A DNA stretch of 64,000 nt from CAWATZ01 sp963784995 (GTDB lineage Bacteria > Planctomycetota > Planctomycetia > Gemmatales > Gemmataceae): the NCBI GenBank assembly GCA_963784995.1, contig CAWATZ010000002.1, positions 1,364,001-1,428,000 of the forward strand. Reading direction: 5' to 3'. A program made the translations under genes and the position numbers. Shown piece after piece: positions 1 to 10,200 of this stretch (positions are counted from its first letter, which is position 1; each line of letters opens with the position of its first letter). The notes under the pieces are model-generated. The model saw nothing but the letters and a program-made list of their open reading frames with translations, did no database searches and was not told the DNA's origin.

Positions 1-2
1 TG

Positions 3-3000
3 ATGGCGGTCGGCGTCACCGGCAGCGGACCGGGGGCTCACGATTCCTCGGTGAGCCTGGCCACGCTGCTGCCCCGCATCGCCCGCTACCGCGACGCCTT
101 TTACGAGCAGCTCTTGCCGCGCTTGCCGGCGCAGCATGCCGCCCGGCTGCGCGACGAACAGAACCTGACGCGCCAGCCCTTCGGCGGCGCCCGCCAGCAC
201 CTCAACGCCTACCTGGCCCGGCACCGCGCTCTGCAAATGCAGCAGCGGCATCTGTCGGTGCTGTACGCCGCGATGGGTTATCCGGAAGCCAGCCAGCGGG
301 AGGCCGGGCGGATTCCCTCGGTCTCGGGCCGGATGCTCAGCGCCGTCCTGAGCCTGCTCACCACCGGACAGCTGGAGGTCGAACAGGGCCGGCTGGCCGA
401 CGCTGGCAAGCGCTTGCCGGAGATTGAGGAGCTGTTTGCAGCGCGGCATCGCCTGCGGCGCCTTTGCCGATCCGTGGAACATCCTGGGGTTCCAGGGGCT
501 GTTTCCGCTGTCGTCGGCGCGAGAGGACAGCCTGCGCGATCCCCGGCTGGACGAACTGGTGCAGGTGATCGAGCAGACCTTCAACCTGTACGCCCGGGTG
601 ATCTGCGAGGCGGCGGCGATGGGCCAGACCGAGCTGATCGGCCGGCTCCAGGGCGACCTGGAACGGCTGGCCGGCTGGTGGGACCAGTTTGCCACCTACG
701 AGGTCAGCGACATTCGCCGGGTCCAGGGCGGCGAGATTGCTCGCTCGATCCGCAACGTCGCCCAGGCCCTGGCCCACTGGCACCAGCGCGGCGAGACGCC
801 CGCCGACCTGGCCTTCTGGCGCAAGCACGTCGATCGCTTTCGCTCGCCGCGGGCCTATGCCCTGGTCATCGACACGCTGCTGCACAAGGGCGATTTCCGT
901 GCCGCCCTGGCCCTGCTGACCAGCTGGATTGGCCAGGTGGAGCAGGCTCCCCTCGAAGACGGCACCGCGTCGTATCACACGCTGGCCTTGCGCTGGATGC
1001 TGGCGCTAACCCAGCCGGCGAAGGAAAGTAGTAGGACGGCTCTCCAGAGCCGTCCGGACGGCTCTGGAGAGCCGTCCTACGGTGATCCGCGAGAGCAGCG
1101 CCGCGACTTGGTCTGTAAGTTCTTCGATTACCTGGAAGCCAACGCCGAGGAATACTGGCAGGTGCCGGCCCTGGAAACCGACCAGGACGAGGAGGAAGAG
1201 AAGGAGGAAGACCTGTTCGAGGCCGCTTACGAGGACGTGACGTACCAGGATACGACGGACGACAACGAGGAATCCTCGGTGGCGGAGGGAGGACCGCGGA
1301 AGGATTTCGAGCTGGAGGAGCAGTCGGAACGGCTGGAGAAACGGCTGCGGTTCCTGGCCACGCTGGCCCGGCTGTGGCAGGTGGCGGCCCGCTTCCTGGG
1401 CACCCTTGGCTCGCAATCCGCTCCAGGCAAGGCTCGGCAGCAGCCGCGCCCTCCCGAAAGGGACGTCCACCTGGCGGACACGCTGGCTTCCTGGCTCAGC
1501 AGTGCCCGGCAGCGTTCGATGCAGCTGCTGCACCTGCTCGACGCCATCCACGCTCATCCGTTGCCGGCCCCGGCCGGCGACTACGAGTCGCTGGTCGAGT
1601 TCGATCGCCGGCGCGTGGTCAAGGAACGGCTGCTGTTCACGACCCTCAGCGCCTGCCTGGACGTGACCCTGGCCGTGGGCGCCCTCAAGGGAGCCCTCGG
1701 TTCTTGCTCGACCACCCACGCGGAGCAGACCCGGGCGCCGAGGCGGGCCCCGCCTGGGAGCCAGCCGCGATTCAGCTGGAACAGGCCCTGTTTCAGGGCG
1801 ACAGCGATGCCGCCGGGGCCGCCCTGATGGCGTTCACTGAGCGCTTCCAGGAGGAACAGCTGCTGTTCACCCCGCTGACCGAGGGGGGACATCCACGCCG
1901 CATCCTGCGCGTGCGGACCGCTCAGACCGTGCTGCGCTCGCTGCTGGCCAACCTGCCCCGGCTCGGACTGCTGCGCGAGACCTTCACCTTGCTTCACACC
2001 GCCCGGGCCATGGAGCAGGCCCAGCCGCCCCAGGGTCGCGGCGTGACCGAGTTCAACCACTTTTTCCAGGCCGCGTTCCAGGCGACCATCGAGAGCGTGA
2101 TCGAGTCCGCCGAGACCTGGACTGGGGAGGAGGCCTCGGATGCGCACCTGGTCGAGATCCTGGAACGGCTGACCGAACCGTTCCTGAAACTGTGGATCGA
2201 CCATAGCCGGACCTTGCAGCTGTCGGTCCTGGAAACCATCGGCAGCGAGACGGATTGGCGAAAGCTGCAAGAATTCGTGCAGCGCTACGGCGCCGATCTG
2301 TTTCACTCGCGCTTCATGACCCTGGGCAACCTGCGCGGCATCCTGCACCGGGGCGTCAGCAACTATCTCGACGACCTCCACGACAATCCGGATCCGCTGC
2401 ATCCGATCCGGCTCCTGGACGACCTGGACCGCACCGTCCGCCGTTCCGATGCCGTGCGCTGGCTGGAGGTGGTCCTCCAGGCGATCGTGGAAAACTATGA
2501 GGAATACAAGGATTACAACACCACGACGACGCAGTCCGACTATGGCGAGAACCTGTACGTCTTGCTGGAGATGCTGCGGCTGAAGGCCGCCTATGAGCGG
2601 CATGCCTGGCAGTTCCGGCCTTTGGTGCTGGCCCACGAGGTGCTGGCCCGGCGGGGCCGGCCGGCGGCGGCGGTGCTGTGGGAGCGGTCCCTGGCCCAGC
2701 TGACCCGCGAGGTGGCGGAGCATCACCTGGAGCAGCTGGCCCTGCTGGAGCGGGCCCGGGGGGTCCGCCTCAGCACCATCTCGGATCGGCTCAACGAGCG
2801 CTTTGTCAAGCCGCTGGCCCTGGACCGCATCTGTGCCCTGATCGAGGCGTCGATCGCCTACGTCCAGCACGCGGCTCCGGGCTCCTCCCAGCTGGCCGTC
2901 ACACCGTCACCCTTCGAGCGGCTGCAAAAGGAGATTGAGCCGTTCACGGCAACGCCCACCGGCGTTGGCCTGGACGTGCCCTACTGGCTGCGGCGGATGG

Positions 3001-3152
3001 AGATGGAGGTCAACCGGGTGCAGGCGACGCAGTCCACCGTGGCCCTGCTGGCCGAGCATTTCTTCCGCATCCCGCGCCGGCCCCTGAGCCACGACGACCT
3101 GCAGCGTCAGCTCCGCGACTGGGACCGGCCCGCGCTGCCGCCCGGGAAATAG
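3..3152 (+). CDS. Large helical protein of unknown function, frameshifted, possibly 5'-partial
   Basis: I do not recognise this family. Protein-like sequence runs in frame 3 from base 3 to about 440, in frame 1 from about 440 to 1700, and in frame 3 again to the TAG at 3150-3152, giving about 1,050 residues. The two frame changes cancel out, and both sides of each have normal composition, so single-base indels near 441 and 1700 are the simplest explanation. The product looks mostly alpha-helical (many L/E/R-rich segments with conserved W and Y) and has a very acidic stretch around bases 1185-1280 (DEEEEKEEDLFEAAYED). No signal peptide is visible, but the start may lie upstream of the window. 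A perfect 50-base palindrome at 1031-1080 is translated within it. The function is unknown. Confidence 0.55.
1031..1080. repeat. Perfect 25+25 palindrome inside a coding sequence
   Basis: The left arm 1031-1055 (starting GTAGGACGGC) is exactly the reverse complement of 1056-1080 (ending GCCGTCCTAC), with no loop. It lies within the open frame of the unknown large protein and is translated as a Ser/Arg/Gly-rich insert. The GTAGG...CCTAC ends resemble the palindrome at 43605-43667 and the hairpin at 11677-11698, which suggests a mobile palindromic repeat family tolerated inside genes. Confidence 0.8.
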
Positions 3153-3520
3153 GCATCAGGCCAATGAACCCAGGAGGATTCGTGCCGGCCGCGGCGGCGA
3201 TCTGGATCTTGGTTGGTTTCCAGGGTACAGCCAAGCGATTCACTCCCGCGACACAAAGAGCAAGACAATCTCCGCAGGCGGCAAGGGTTGTAACTCAGGG
3301 AGAGGGCCGAGAAGATGTCAAGGCAGAACAGCGCCGGCCTCTCTGCCATGCCTGCCAACTTGCCGGGCATGGCAGAGAGGCCAGAAGGAGTCGGTCGCTG
3401 TCGGACGAGTGCCAGAGGGCGTCATTTCCTTGCCTGCCCGCCACGTGCCAGGGTATTCGGGGACCAGCTCATCGTGCTGACAAGGTGTCCTTGTTGGCAC
3501 CCGCTGGCCCCCGAACGGTT
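3153..3520. other. Gene-free spacer with one hairpin
   Basis: I see no convincing gene in this stretch. It contains one clear inverted repeat: 3336-3352 (GGCCTCTCTGCCATGCC) pairs exactly with 3366-3382 across a 13-base loop. The spacer separates two convergent genes, so the hairpin could serve as a transcription terminator, although no T-run follows it. Confidence 0.5.
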
Positions 3521-4552
3521 TCACGATCCCGAGGGTACAGTCACTGAGAAATCGCCGTTGCCCGAGATCTTCAGGTCGTAGACGATCAGTGCCAGGCCGA
3601 CCGAGTCCAGGGGATTGCCCTGGGCATCGACGTTGGCGTTGGCGGTGACGTTGAGCAAAGCATGGGCGGCATAGATGGCACCGGTGATGTCCAGGTTGCC
3701 GTTGCCCGTGATGGTGATCGGGGCGGTGGAACTCCGGTCCTGGAAGAGGGTTATGCCCTGGTAGGGACCGCTGGCCATCGGACTGAGGGTCACCTTGCCG
3801 TTGCCGGTCAACGAGATCGTGTCGGCGCTGCTGGTGGGCGCGTTGTAGAGCAGCACGCCCTTGCCCAGGTCGGTGACGCTGCCGCTGCCGCTGACCGAGA
3901 AGCCGCCGCCTTGCAGATAGTAGATGCCGGGCTTGAGCGTGACCTGGGCGTTGTCGCTGATCTGGATGCCGCCGACGTAGACACCGGGGTTCAGTGTCAC
4001 GGTCTGGTTGCCGCTGATGGACAGCCGGCTCGTGCTTTGCACCGTCAGGCTGCTGGGGTCGGGGGCAGCCAGGGAGGCCAGAGGATCGGCTGCCGAGCCG
4101 TTCTGGACCTGACCGACGACCTTGCCGCTGCCCGTCGAGGAGATGCCGCCGTTGACGTCGAGCAGCGGGGCGGTGATGTTGCCGTTGCCGGACACGACTA
4201 CGGCGGCCGAGCTGCTGGAATTGACGACAATCGAGCCGCCCTTCACATCGACGTTGCCGTTACCGGTGTCGGTGAGTGCCCCCTGACCCGTGGCATCGAG
4301 CAGGATAATGCCGGCGCTGGCCTGCTGGAGCAGCGGCACGGCGTTGCTGCTGGCCAGGAAGGTGCTGTCGCCGGAGTAGATTGCCGTGATGGCGTTCACG
4401 CCCGCTGCCAGCTTCGCCGTGGTCAGACTGGCGCTGCCGCCGGACAGGGGGACCGTGCCCAGGTCGGTCCCGGTCGTGGTGTCGAAGAAGTCCACCGACC
4501 CCGTGGGAGTGCCAGCGGCCCGCAGACGCGGGCCGCTGGTCCTTGCCGTCAA
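3521..4552 (-). CDS. Ig-like repeat/surface protein, probable C-terminal part of the upstream SBBP protein
   Basis: The 343-residue product starts with a bacterial Ig-like repeat (GTPTGSVDFFDTTTGTDLG ... AITAIYSGDSTF). It continues as a low-complexity Gly/Ser/Thr/Asn-rich beta region with repeated SGNG and TGNG steps, as in secreted adhesin-like proteins. The apparent start is a TTG with no ribosome binding site, and it overlaps the stop of the SBBP gene in another frame. The SBBP protein ends in the middle of what looks like the first strand of this Ig domain (RSHPGNA, then LTARTS), so one missing base near 4553 would join both into a single secreted protein of about 890 residues. The palindrome 4512-4539 lies just inside this frame. 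It is probably exported with its upstream partner. Confidence 0.6.
   Translation of the reverse strand: MTARTSGPRLRAAGTPTGSVDFFDTTTGTDLGTVPLSGGSASLTTAKLAAGVNAITAIYSGDSTFLASSNAVPLLQQASAGIILLDATGQGALTDTGNGNVDVKGGSIVVNSSSSAAVVVSGNGNITAPLLDVNGGISSTGSGKVVGQVQNGSAADPLASLAAPDPSSLTVQSTSRLSISGNQTVTLNPGVYVGGIQISDNAQVTLKPGIYYLQGGGFSVSGSGSVTDLGKGVLLYNAPTSSADTISLTGNGKVTLSPMASGPYQGITLFQDRSSTAPITITGNGNLDITGAIYAAHALLNVTANANVDAQGNPLDSVGLALIVYDLKISGNGDFSVTVPSGS
4512..4539. repeat. Short palindrome at the junction of the SBBP and Ig-like frames
   Basis: CCAGCGGCCCGC at 4512-4523 pairs perfectly with 4528-4539 around the loop AGAC. It lies within the translated frame of the Ig-like segment, about 15 bases from the proposed single-base frame change near 4553. 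Confidence 0.7.
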
Positions 4553-6204
4553 GCGTTCCCGGGGTGGGATCGCTGCAAGAGAGCCTGGACGACGTTGTTG
4601 TCTGCCTGGCTGGCCGCCGCAGTGATCTGGGCGCCGCTGACCGGCGGATCGATCATGAACACGAAGCCTGGTCCAGGCGTCATCTGGAAAGCGCCCGGGG
4701 TCGTAGGGAAGTTGGGGGACGTGGGGGCCACCGACCGGCCGGACACGAAGGTGTCACCGGCCGCGTTGACGGCAATGCTGTCGCCATAATCGTCGCCCGA
4801 GCCACCCAGGTAGGTGGAGAAAAGCAGGGCGGAGCCCGTGGCGTTCAGCGTGGACACGAAGACGTCGGCGTTGGGGCTGCCATAGCTGTCATTGCCGCTC
4901 GCTTTCTGGGATTGGAGCGGGTTAACCAGCGGGAACGTCGTGGACCGAGTGCAGCCGGTCACGTAGGCGTTGCCCTCCGCGTCCAGGGCGATGCCGGTAG
5001 CGCCGGACTTGTCACTGCTGCCGCTGCCGCCGAGGTAGGTGGAGGAGACCAGCGCACTGCCGGTGGGGTTGAACTCGGTCACGAAAGCAGCGGTGGGATT
5101 CTGAAACTTGCCCTTCCCTGGATGGTAGGTCGCCTGCAAGGCCCCCGCGGTGGTGGGGAAGTTGGTCGAGCTGGTCGCCCCGGCGACGTAGGCGTCGCCC
5201 GCGCTGTCCACCGCGATGGCGGGGCCGTCTTTCTGGGTGGTGTCATTGATGGCGTCGCCTTCGAGGTCCGACACGTAGCCGTCGCCGCCGCTGCCGCCGA
5301 GATAGGTCGAGTAGACCAGCGAGGCGGACCCGCTCAGGGCCGGGTTGAGCTTGGCCACAAAGGCGTCCCCGTCAGCGCCGGTGCCGCTGCTGCCGCCGTA
5401 GGTCCGCTGGAACGCGCCGGCTGTTGTCGGGAAATTGCTTGACGTGGTGTCCCCGGTAACGTACACGTTGCCAGAGCCGTCCAGGGCGATGCCGGTCCCG
5501 GCATCGATACCGGAGCCACCCAGGAGGGTGGAGTAAACCAGCGACGCCGAGCCGGACAGGTGGGGGTTGATCTCGGTGAAGAAGGCATCGCTGCTGCCCG
5601 ACAGGGTGGTCTGGTAGGCGTTGGCGGTCGTGGGGAAGCCGGCGAAGGCCTCGCCGGTGACGTAGGCGTTGCCGGCGCTGTCCACGGCGATCCCCCCGTT
5701 CTTCCCGTACCCCACGATCGAATTGCCCTGGCCGTTGGGGAGGTAGGTTGAGTAGAGCAGCCCCGAGCCGGTCGGGTTCAGGACGGCCAGGAATGCGTTA
5801 TGCGCGGTTGAGGTCGTCGGAAAGGCCGCGTTGGCCGTGGTAGGGAAACTGTTGCCGCAGAGCCCCATGACGCAGGCATCCCCGGCGCTATCCACCGCAA
5901 TGCTCAGGCCCATCGCCCAACCCGATCCCAGATTGGTGGAGTAATCCAGCGCAGTCCCGGTGGGATTCACCTTGCAGACGAACGCGCTGCCGTTGCCGGC
6001 GAAGCCGGTGACGTAGGTGTCGCCGGCGCTGTCCACGGCGGTGCCGTAAGCGGTCCCGGGCAGGTAGCTGGAGAAGCCGAGGGCCGGGGCACTGAGCAGG
6101 CAGCGATCCTCGAGGAGTTCCAGCACCAGGCGGCTGGCCAGGGGCTGACGCCGGATGGGATCGGAGGTCTTCCGTCGAGCTTTGGAGGAAAGTGAGAACC
6201 ACAT
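4549..6204 (-). CDS. SBBP-repeat beta-propeller surface protein
   Basis: The 551-residue product is a secreted protein built of SBBP repeats, each about 60 residues and recognisable by IAVDSAGDAYVTG, NFPTTAGAFQ and YSTYLGGSG. Such repeats form extracellular beta-propellers. The N-terminus is basic and carries LELLEDRCLLSA (about residues 29-40), a motif common on exported planctomycete proteins. I chose the ATG at 6204 because AGGGAG lies just upstream; the paralogue at 18584-20803 also begins Met-Trp. The 3' end runs into the Ig-like frame at 3521-4552, probably through a one-base deletion. Across the start region lies a promoter for the small RNA on the opposite strand. The exact ligand or role is unknown. 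Confidence 0.85.
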   Translation of the reverse strand: MWFSLSSKARRKTSDPIRRQPLASRLVLELLEDRCLLSAPALGFSSYLPGTAYGTAVDSAGDTYVTGFAGNGSAFVCKVNPTGTALDYSTNLGSGWAMGLSIAVDSAGDACVMGLCGNSFPTTANAAFPTTSTAHNAFLAVLNPTGSGLLYSTYLPNGQGNSIVGYGKNGGIAVDSAGNAYVTGEAFAGFPTTANAYQTTLSGSSDAFFTEINPHLSGSASLVYSTLLGGSGIDAGTGIALDGSGNVYVTGDTTSSNFPTTAGAFQRTYGGSSGTGADGDAFVAKLNPALSGSASLVYSTYLGGSGGDGYVSDLEGDAINDTTQKDGPAIAVDSAGDAYVAGATSSTNFPTTAGALQATYHPGKGKFQNPTAAFVTEFNPTGSALVSSTYLGGSGSSDKSGATGIALDAEGNAYVTGCTRSTTFPLVNPLQSQKASGNDSYGSPNADVFVSTLNATGSALLFSTYLGGSGDDYGDSIAVNAAGDTFVSGRSVAPTSPNFPTTPGAFQMTPGPGFVFMIDPPVSGAQITAAASQADNNVVQALLQRSHPGNA

Positions 6205-6238
6205 GGTACGACATCTCCCTTGCTGGTGTGGCCTGCGG

Positions 6239-6244
6239 TACAAT
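6239..6244 (+). promoter_or_regulatory. Candidate -10 box for small RNA copy 1
   Basis: TACAAT sits inside the sequence GGCCTGCGGTACAATGG, which is repeated exactly at 20827-20843 in front of small RNA copy 3. In both places exactly 15 bases separate the box from the first stem of the RNA. No good -35 box is visible at the usual spacing, so the promoter call rests on conservation and position. Confidence 0.45.
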
Positions 6245-6259
6245 GGGAGTGCGAACGAA

Positions 6260-6345
6260 CCGGGCGCGCAGACCGAGCATCCGGGCGTTGCAGGGCCGGT
6301 GCGTGTCTTGCTTGGCGGCGGAGACGCACCGGCCGCGTTTCTTCC
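6260..6345 (+). ncRNA. Candidate structured small RNA, copy 1
   Basis: Two hairpins follow the TACAAT box. Stem 1 pairs 6260-6267 with 6277-6284 (one mismatch) around the loop GCAGACCGA. Stem 2 pairs GGCCGGTGCGT (6294-6304) with 6324-6334 and is followed by a T-rich stretch, as in an intrinsic terminator. The same two-stem layout with the identical nine-base loop recurs at 7158-7240 and 20858-20938, with compensating base changes in the stems. It lies between an SBBP gene and a toxin-antitoxin pair at both promoter-bearing loci. It could also be a shared leader or terminator rather than an independent RNA. Confidence 0.5.
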
Positions 6346-6364
6346 GTTCCTGTGCCTGTCCTCT

Positions 6365-6393
6365 GTGATCCAGCCTCTCTCGTCGGATACAAT
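6365..6393 (+). promoter_or_regulatory. Candidate promoter of toxin-antitoxin pair 1
   Basis: GGATACAATG carries a TACAAT -10 box at 6388-6393, about 40 bases before the antitoxin start. The same GGATACAATG stands at the same distance before the other two antitoxin genes. The hexamer 17 bases upstream is poor here (GTGATC). Confidence 0.5.
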
Positions 6394-6433
6394 GAGCGTG
6401 AGCCCATTGGTCTTCTGTCAAGGAGCGTCCTCC

Positions 6434-6646
6434 ATGCCGCTGACCGTTGAAGCGATCTACGAAAACGGCGTCCTCAAGCCCACAGGTCCACTGCCACTGA
6501 AGGAACACGAGAAAGTCCGCGTCACCATCGAACCGGCGGAGAACTGGGTCCAGGCGACGGCCGGGATGCTCGGCTGGCAAGGCAGCCACGAGGAACTGGA
6601 GCAGTTCGCCCTGGATCCGGAACTCGACCCGGAGGCGAGCCCATGA
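6434..6646 (+). CDS. DUF104-family antitoxin (AF2212/PG0164-like)
   Basis: The 70-residue product begins MPLTVEAIYENGVLKPTGPL, the hallmark of the DUF104 antitoxin family: a short beta-strand region with the YENGVLKP motif. Members bind and neutralise a PIN-domain RNase encoded just downstream. The start at 6434 is supported by AAGGAGCGTCCTCC immediately upstream. Its stop overlaps the toxin start (ATGA at 6643-6646), so the two are translationally coupled. Two close relatives lie at 21042 and 24916, but this copy is the most divergent: its C-terminal half has a WVQATAGMLGWQGSHEELEQ segment. It is probably autoregulated together with its toxin through the promoter at 6388-6393. Confidence 0.85.
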   Translation: MPLTVEAIYENGVLKPTGPLPLKEHEKVRVTIEPAENWVQATAGMLGWQGSHEELEQFALDPELDPEASP

Positions 6647-7131
6647 ATCTCGCGAGTCTCAATCGCGGCGACGCCGTCTTCGTCGATGCCAACGTCTTCG
6701 TCTACCACTTCGCGCCGGACCCCGTTCTCGGTTCGGCCTGTACCCAGTTCCTGGAGCGGATCGAGCGCCAGGAACTGGCGGGCTACACGTCGACGTCCAT
6801 TCTCTGTGAAGTGGCGCATCGTTTGACGACCCTGGAAGCGCGAACCCGCTTTGGTTGGTCGGCCGGGAAAGTCATCCAGAGATTGAAACAGAATCCTGCC
6901 CATTTCCCAGCCCTTTCCATCTTCCGCAGCGCCGTCGAAACCATTAGCCGGTCGAAGGTCCAGGTGTTGACAGCCACTCCTGGGCTGATCGTCACGGCGG
7001 TTGGCATCAGCCAGCAGTCCGGTCTCCTGATCATTGATGCGGTCACCGTGGCGCTGATGCAGGCGAACGGTCTGATCAACCTCGCCAGCAATGACGCTGA
7101 CTTCGACCGCGTGCCGGGGATTACGCGCTGA
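6643..7131 (+). CDS. PIN-domain toxin (VapC-like RNase)
   Basis: The 162-residue protein is a PIN-domain ribonuclease. The expected acidic active-site residues are visible in VFVDANVFVYHF (about residues 12-23), in CEVAHRLT, in IIDAVTVALMQ and in the final SNDADFDRV. It overlaps the antitoxin by four bases and would cleave RNA, probably tRNA or mRNA, when the antitoxin is lost. Its closest relative in the window is the intact toxin at 25134-25634, which shares the STS/TH...SEVCHRLT core and the DADFDRVPGLTR ending. The small-RNA-like element copy 2 begins 27 bases after its stop. Confidence 0.85.
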   Translation: MNLASLNRGDAVFVDANVFVYHFAPDPVLGSACTQFLERIERQELAGYTSTSILCEVAHRLTTLEARTRFGWSAGKVIQRLKQNPAHFPALSIFRSAVETISRSKVQVLTATPGLIVTAVGISQQSGLLIIDAVTVALMQANGLINLASNDADFDRVPGITR

Positions 7132-7157
7132 CGCGCCGGTTTGAGTTCTCCTCCATC

Positions 7158-7240
7158 CTGGGCGCGCAGACCGAGCGTCCGGGCGTCGCAGGGCCGGTGC
7201 GTGTCTTGCTTGGCGGCCCAGACGTACCGGCCGCATTGTC
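7158..7240 (+). ncRNA. Candidate structured RNA element, copy 2 (no promoter seen)
   Basis: Stem 1 pairs 7158-7165 with 7175-7182 (all eight pairs if G-U is allowed) around the loop GCAGACCGA. Stem 2 pairs 7192-7202 with 7222-7232, including a G-U pair. No TACAAT box lies at the position seen in copies 1 and 3. It sits between the toxin stop and the end of the convergent kinase gene, so here it may act only as a terminator or be a silent copy. Confidence 0.4.
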
Positions 7241-7248
7241 TCTGTCGG

Positions 7249-10200
7249 TTACTCCTTTCCCTTCCCGAGGGGAACCGTTGAGGGAACGCTTTTTCCTTCC
7301 GGGGTCTTGGCCAGAGTCATCTCGACATCGGCCCAGAGTTGCTGCCAGGCCTCCCGTTCGGCCTGCGGCAACCGGGCCAGGGCATCCGGACCGCGCACGC
7401 CGTTGAAGTCGTCGTCCTTCAGCCAGTGCTGCAGTTTCTGCCGCACGATGGGGGCCGTCTTCTCCCTGGACTTCTCCAGCAGGTTCTGCCACGCGGTCAG
7501 GTCAGCTCGCAGCCAGTCCAGGGCCTGCTGGCGCAGCAGGGTGCGTTCCACGTCGCCGAGGCTGCCCGCGTCCTTGCCCTGTCCGCAGCCGGCCAGTGCG
7601 GCGGCGCAAGCAGCGCCGTAACGGTGTCCAGCGGACAGGTTCTCGGCGAGACTTGGCTGGAGGGCGAAGGCCTCGCGATACCAGCGAGCGGCGGCGGCAT
7701 TGAGCTGCTTGTGCTTGATGCAGAGCCAGGCCAGGAGCTGGCGCTCTCGGCATCCGCCGGCTGCGCCTCCCCCTTGAGGAACCGGTGCAACCGGGCGTCC
7801 AGTTCGGCCAGGCGCCTGGCCATGCGCAGGAATTCCGCCTGAGGGTTCCGCCAGCCGGGCCGGAGTGAGCCGAGTTCCTGGCCGCGCGTCATTTCCCGGG
7901 TCGCCTCCGCAAAACGCCCCTGGTAGAGCAGCACCAGCCCCAGGTTGCAGTGGGCCTCAGCCAGATCCGGCTCAAGGCCGAGCGCCTGACGGTAGGCTTT
8001 TTCCGCCTCGGGCAGCTTCCGCTGCAACCAAAGGGCTTCACCCAGGTGTACGTAAGCCCGCCCGTACTTCGGCTCGCGTGTAATCGCCTTCTGGAAGATT
8101 TCCACCGCCTCGGGATGCTTCCCCTGCTTTTGCAGGACAGAGCCCAGGTTGAGATAATCGTTGGCGTCAATGAGCGCGAGCGTCGTCACCTTGCGGAAAG
8201 CGGCTTCCGCCTCGGATAGTTTCCCCTGATACAGCAGCATAAACCCCACTTTTCTCTGCGCCGGACGTTGTCGGGCTCGCGATCGGTCACTGCGCGGAAC
8301 GCCCTCTCCGCCTCTGGCCATCTCTTCTGATCCTGCAGAACGAAGCCCAAGTTGAAATGGCCTTCGACCAGTTCCGGCTCCAGGTCGATCGCCTTCCGAC
8401 AAACCTCCTCGGCCGCCTTCGATTTCCGCTGCATCCGCAAGGCGTTGCCCAGGTTGCTGTATGCCGGGGCGTGATTGGGCTTGAGGCGAATGGCCTCGCG
8501 AAAGGCGGCCTCCGCATCGGCGAGTTTCCCCTGAGGAGCCAAGATGGCGCCCAGGGTGTTGTAAGCTAGCGCGGCATTGGGGAGCACGGCAATCGCCTGG
8601 CGGCAGACCTCCTCGGCCTCAGCGGGTTTGCCCAGATCGCGCAGGGTAGAAGCCATGTTCGTGTAAGCGAGAACGAAGTCGGGCTGGAGGTGGATCGCTT
8701 TGCGAAAGTTGAGGACTGCTTCCTCCCTGGCACCGGATGCGCGGAGGGCATGGCCCAGATTCAGGTAAACCCTGGGACTCCGGGGTCGCAGGGCCAGCGC
8801 CGCCGTGAAGAAGCGAACGGCCTCGTGGGAGTTAGGGGGCGTCGTTTTGGTGAGGTAGTATGCCAGGGTCCAGGTGAGCCAGAAATCGCTCGGATGCTGT
8901 GCCTGCGCTTTGCGGAGAAGTGCGACAGCTTCTTCGCCGCCGCCCACGTACCAAAGGACCAATCCAAGCAAGTGCAGGCTGGTCGCCGGCATCTGGATAG
9001 CTGTTTCCGACCTGGCCAGGTCGGCAAGGGCCTCGTGGTCCCGGCGGCTCCAGGGCATCGCGCAGGCGGTTGCGTCGCTCATCTGAGTCCGCAACTCGGG
9101 CCAGGGCCAGCAGGGCCTTCCACTTCGGGGACTCTTTCGGCCGCCACGCGAGCCCCATGATCGCCCAGTCGTCCAGGGCCGCCGCTAACTCGACCCGAAC
9201 GCTCGTTGCCTGGAGACGCTGGGCTGCGTCCGTCGATGGCAGGCGAAGCACGTCGATGCCGAATTCCCTGAACGCTTCCTCGTAGGCAGTGGCCTGCTGG
9301 TCGATGGCAAGGGTGGCGTCGATGGAGTCGCTCGGCTTGAGTCGGATCTCTTGCAACCGGTCCGCCAGGTCCAGGTCCGCCTGCCTTTCCCGAAGGCGCT
9401 GCCGGAGACTTGGGTTAACCATGCTTCCAGCAGCCAGCGTCTGGCCCGCCTCGATGGCCGACACCGCCTGCGGGAGCCTGCCCTCCGCCTGCAGACGGTC
9501 GAGATCCTGGAGCAGTCGCCGGGCCTGGGCGTCCGCCGCCATCCCCTCCAGGGTTCGCCAGCCCCAGGCGCCGCCAACCAGGACAGCCGCCAGAAGGAAG
9601 ACGACTGCTCCGGCCCATACGGCTGACTTGTGCCGCCGCGCCCACCTGATCGCCAACTGCCGCCACGTGGGCCGCCGGGCCTGAATCGGTCGGTCCTCCA
9701 GGAAACGCCGCAGATCGTCGGCCAACTCTTGGGCTGTGCCGTAGCGCTCCGCCGGATTCTTCTCCAGCGCCTTCAGCACAATCGTTTCCAGTTCCTGGGG
9801 GATGGCCTTGTTCAGCCGCCGGGGAGGCTGCGGCTCCTCGAAAGCGATCTGCCGCAACAATTCCTGACGGTCCTGGCCGGCGAAGGCCGGCTCCAGCGTC
9901 AGCAGCTCGTACAGCGTCGCCCCCAGCGAGTAAACGTCGCTGCGGTGGTCGATCACGCCCCGCTTGGCCAGGGCTTGCTCGGGGCTCATGTAACGCAGCG
10001 TTCCTACCAGATCGCCGGTCAGCGTGAGCCGGGTGTCGCTCTGCACCTGGGCCAGGCCGAAATCGGTCACCCACAGGTTGCCGCGCCCGTCCAGCAGCAA
10101 GTTCGAGGGCTTGACGTCCCGATGTACCACCCCCATCTGGTGAGCGTAGTCCAGCGCCTCGGCGGCTTGCACTCCCAGTTCGGCCACGGTTCGGAAAAAG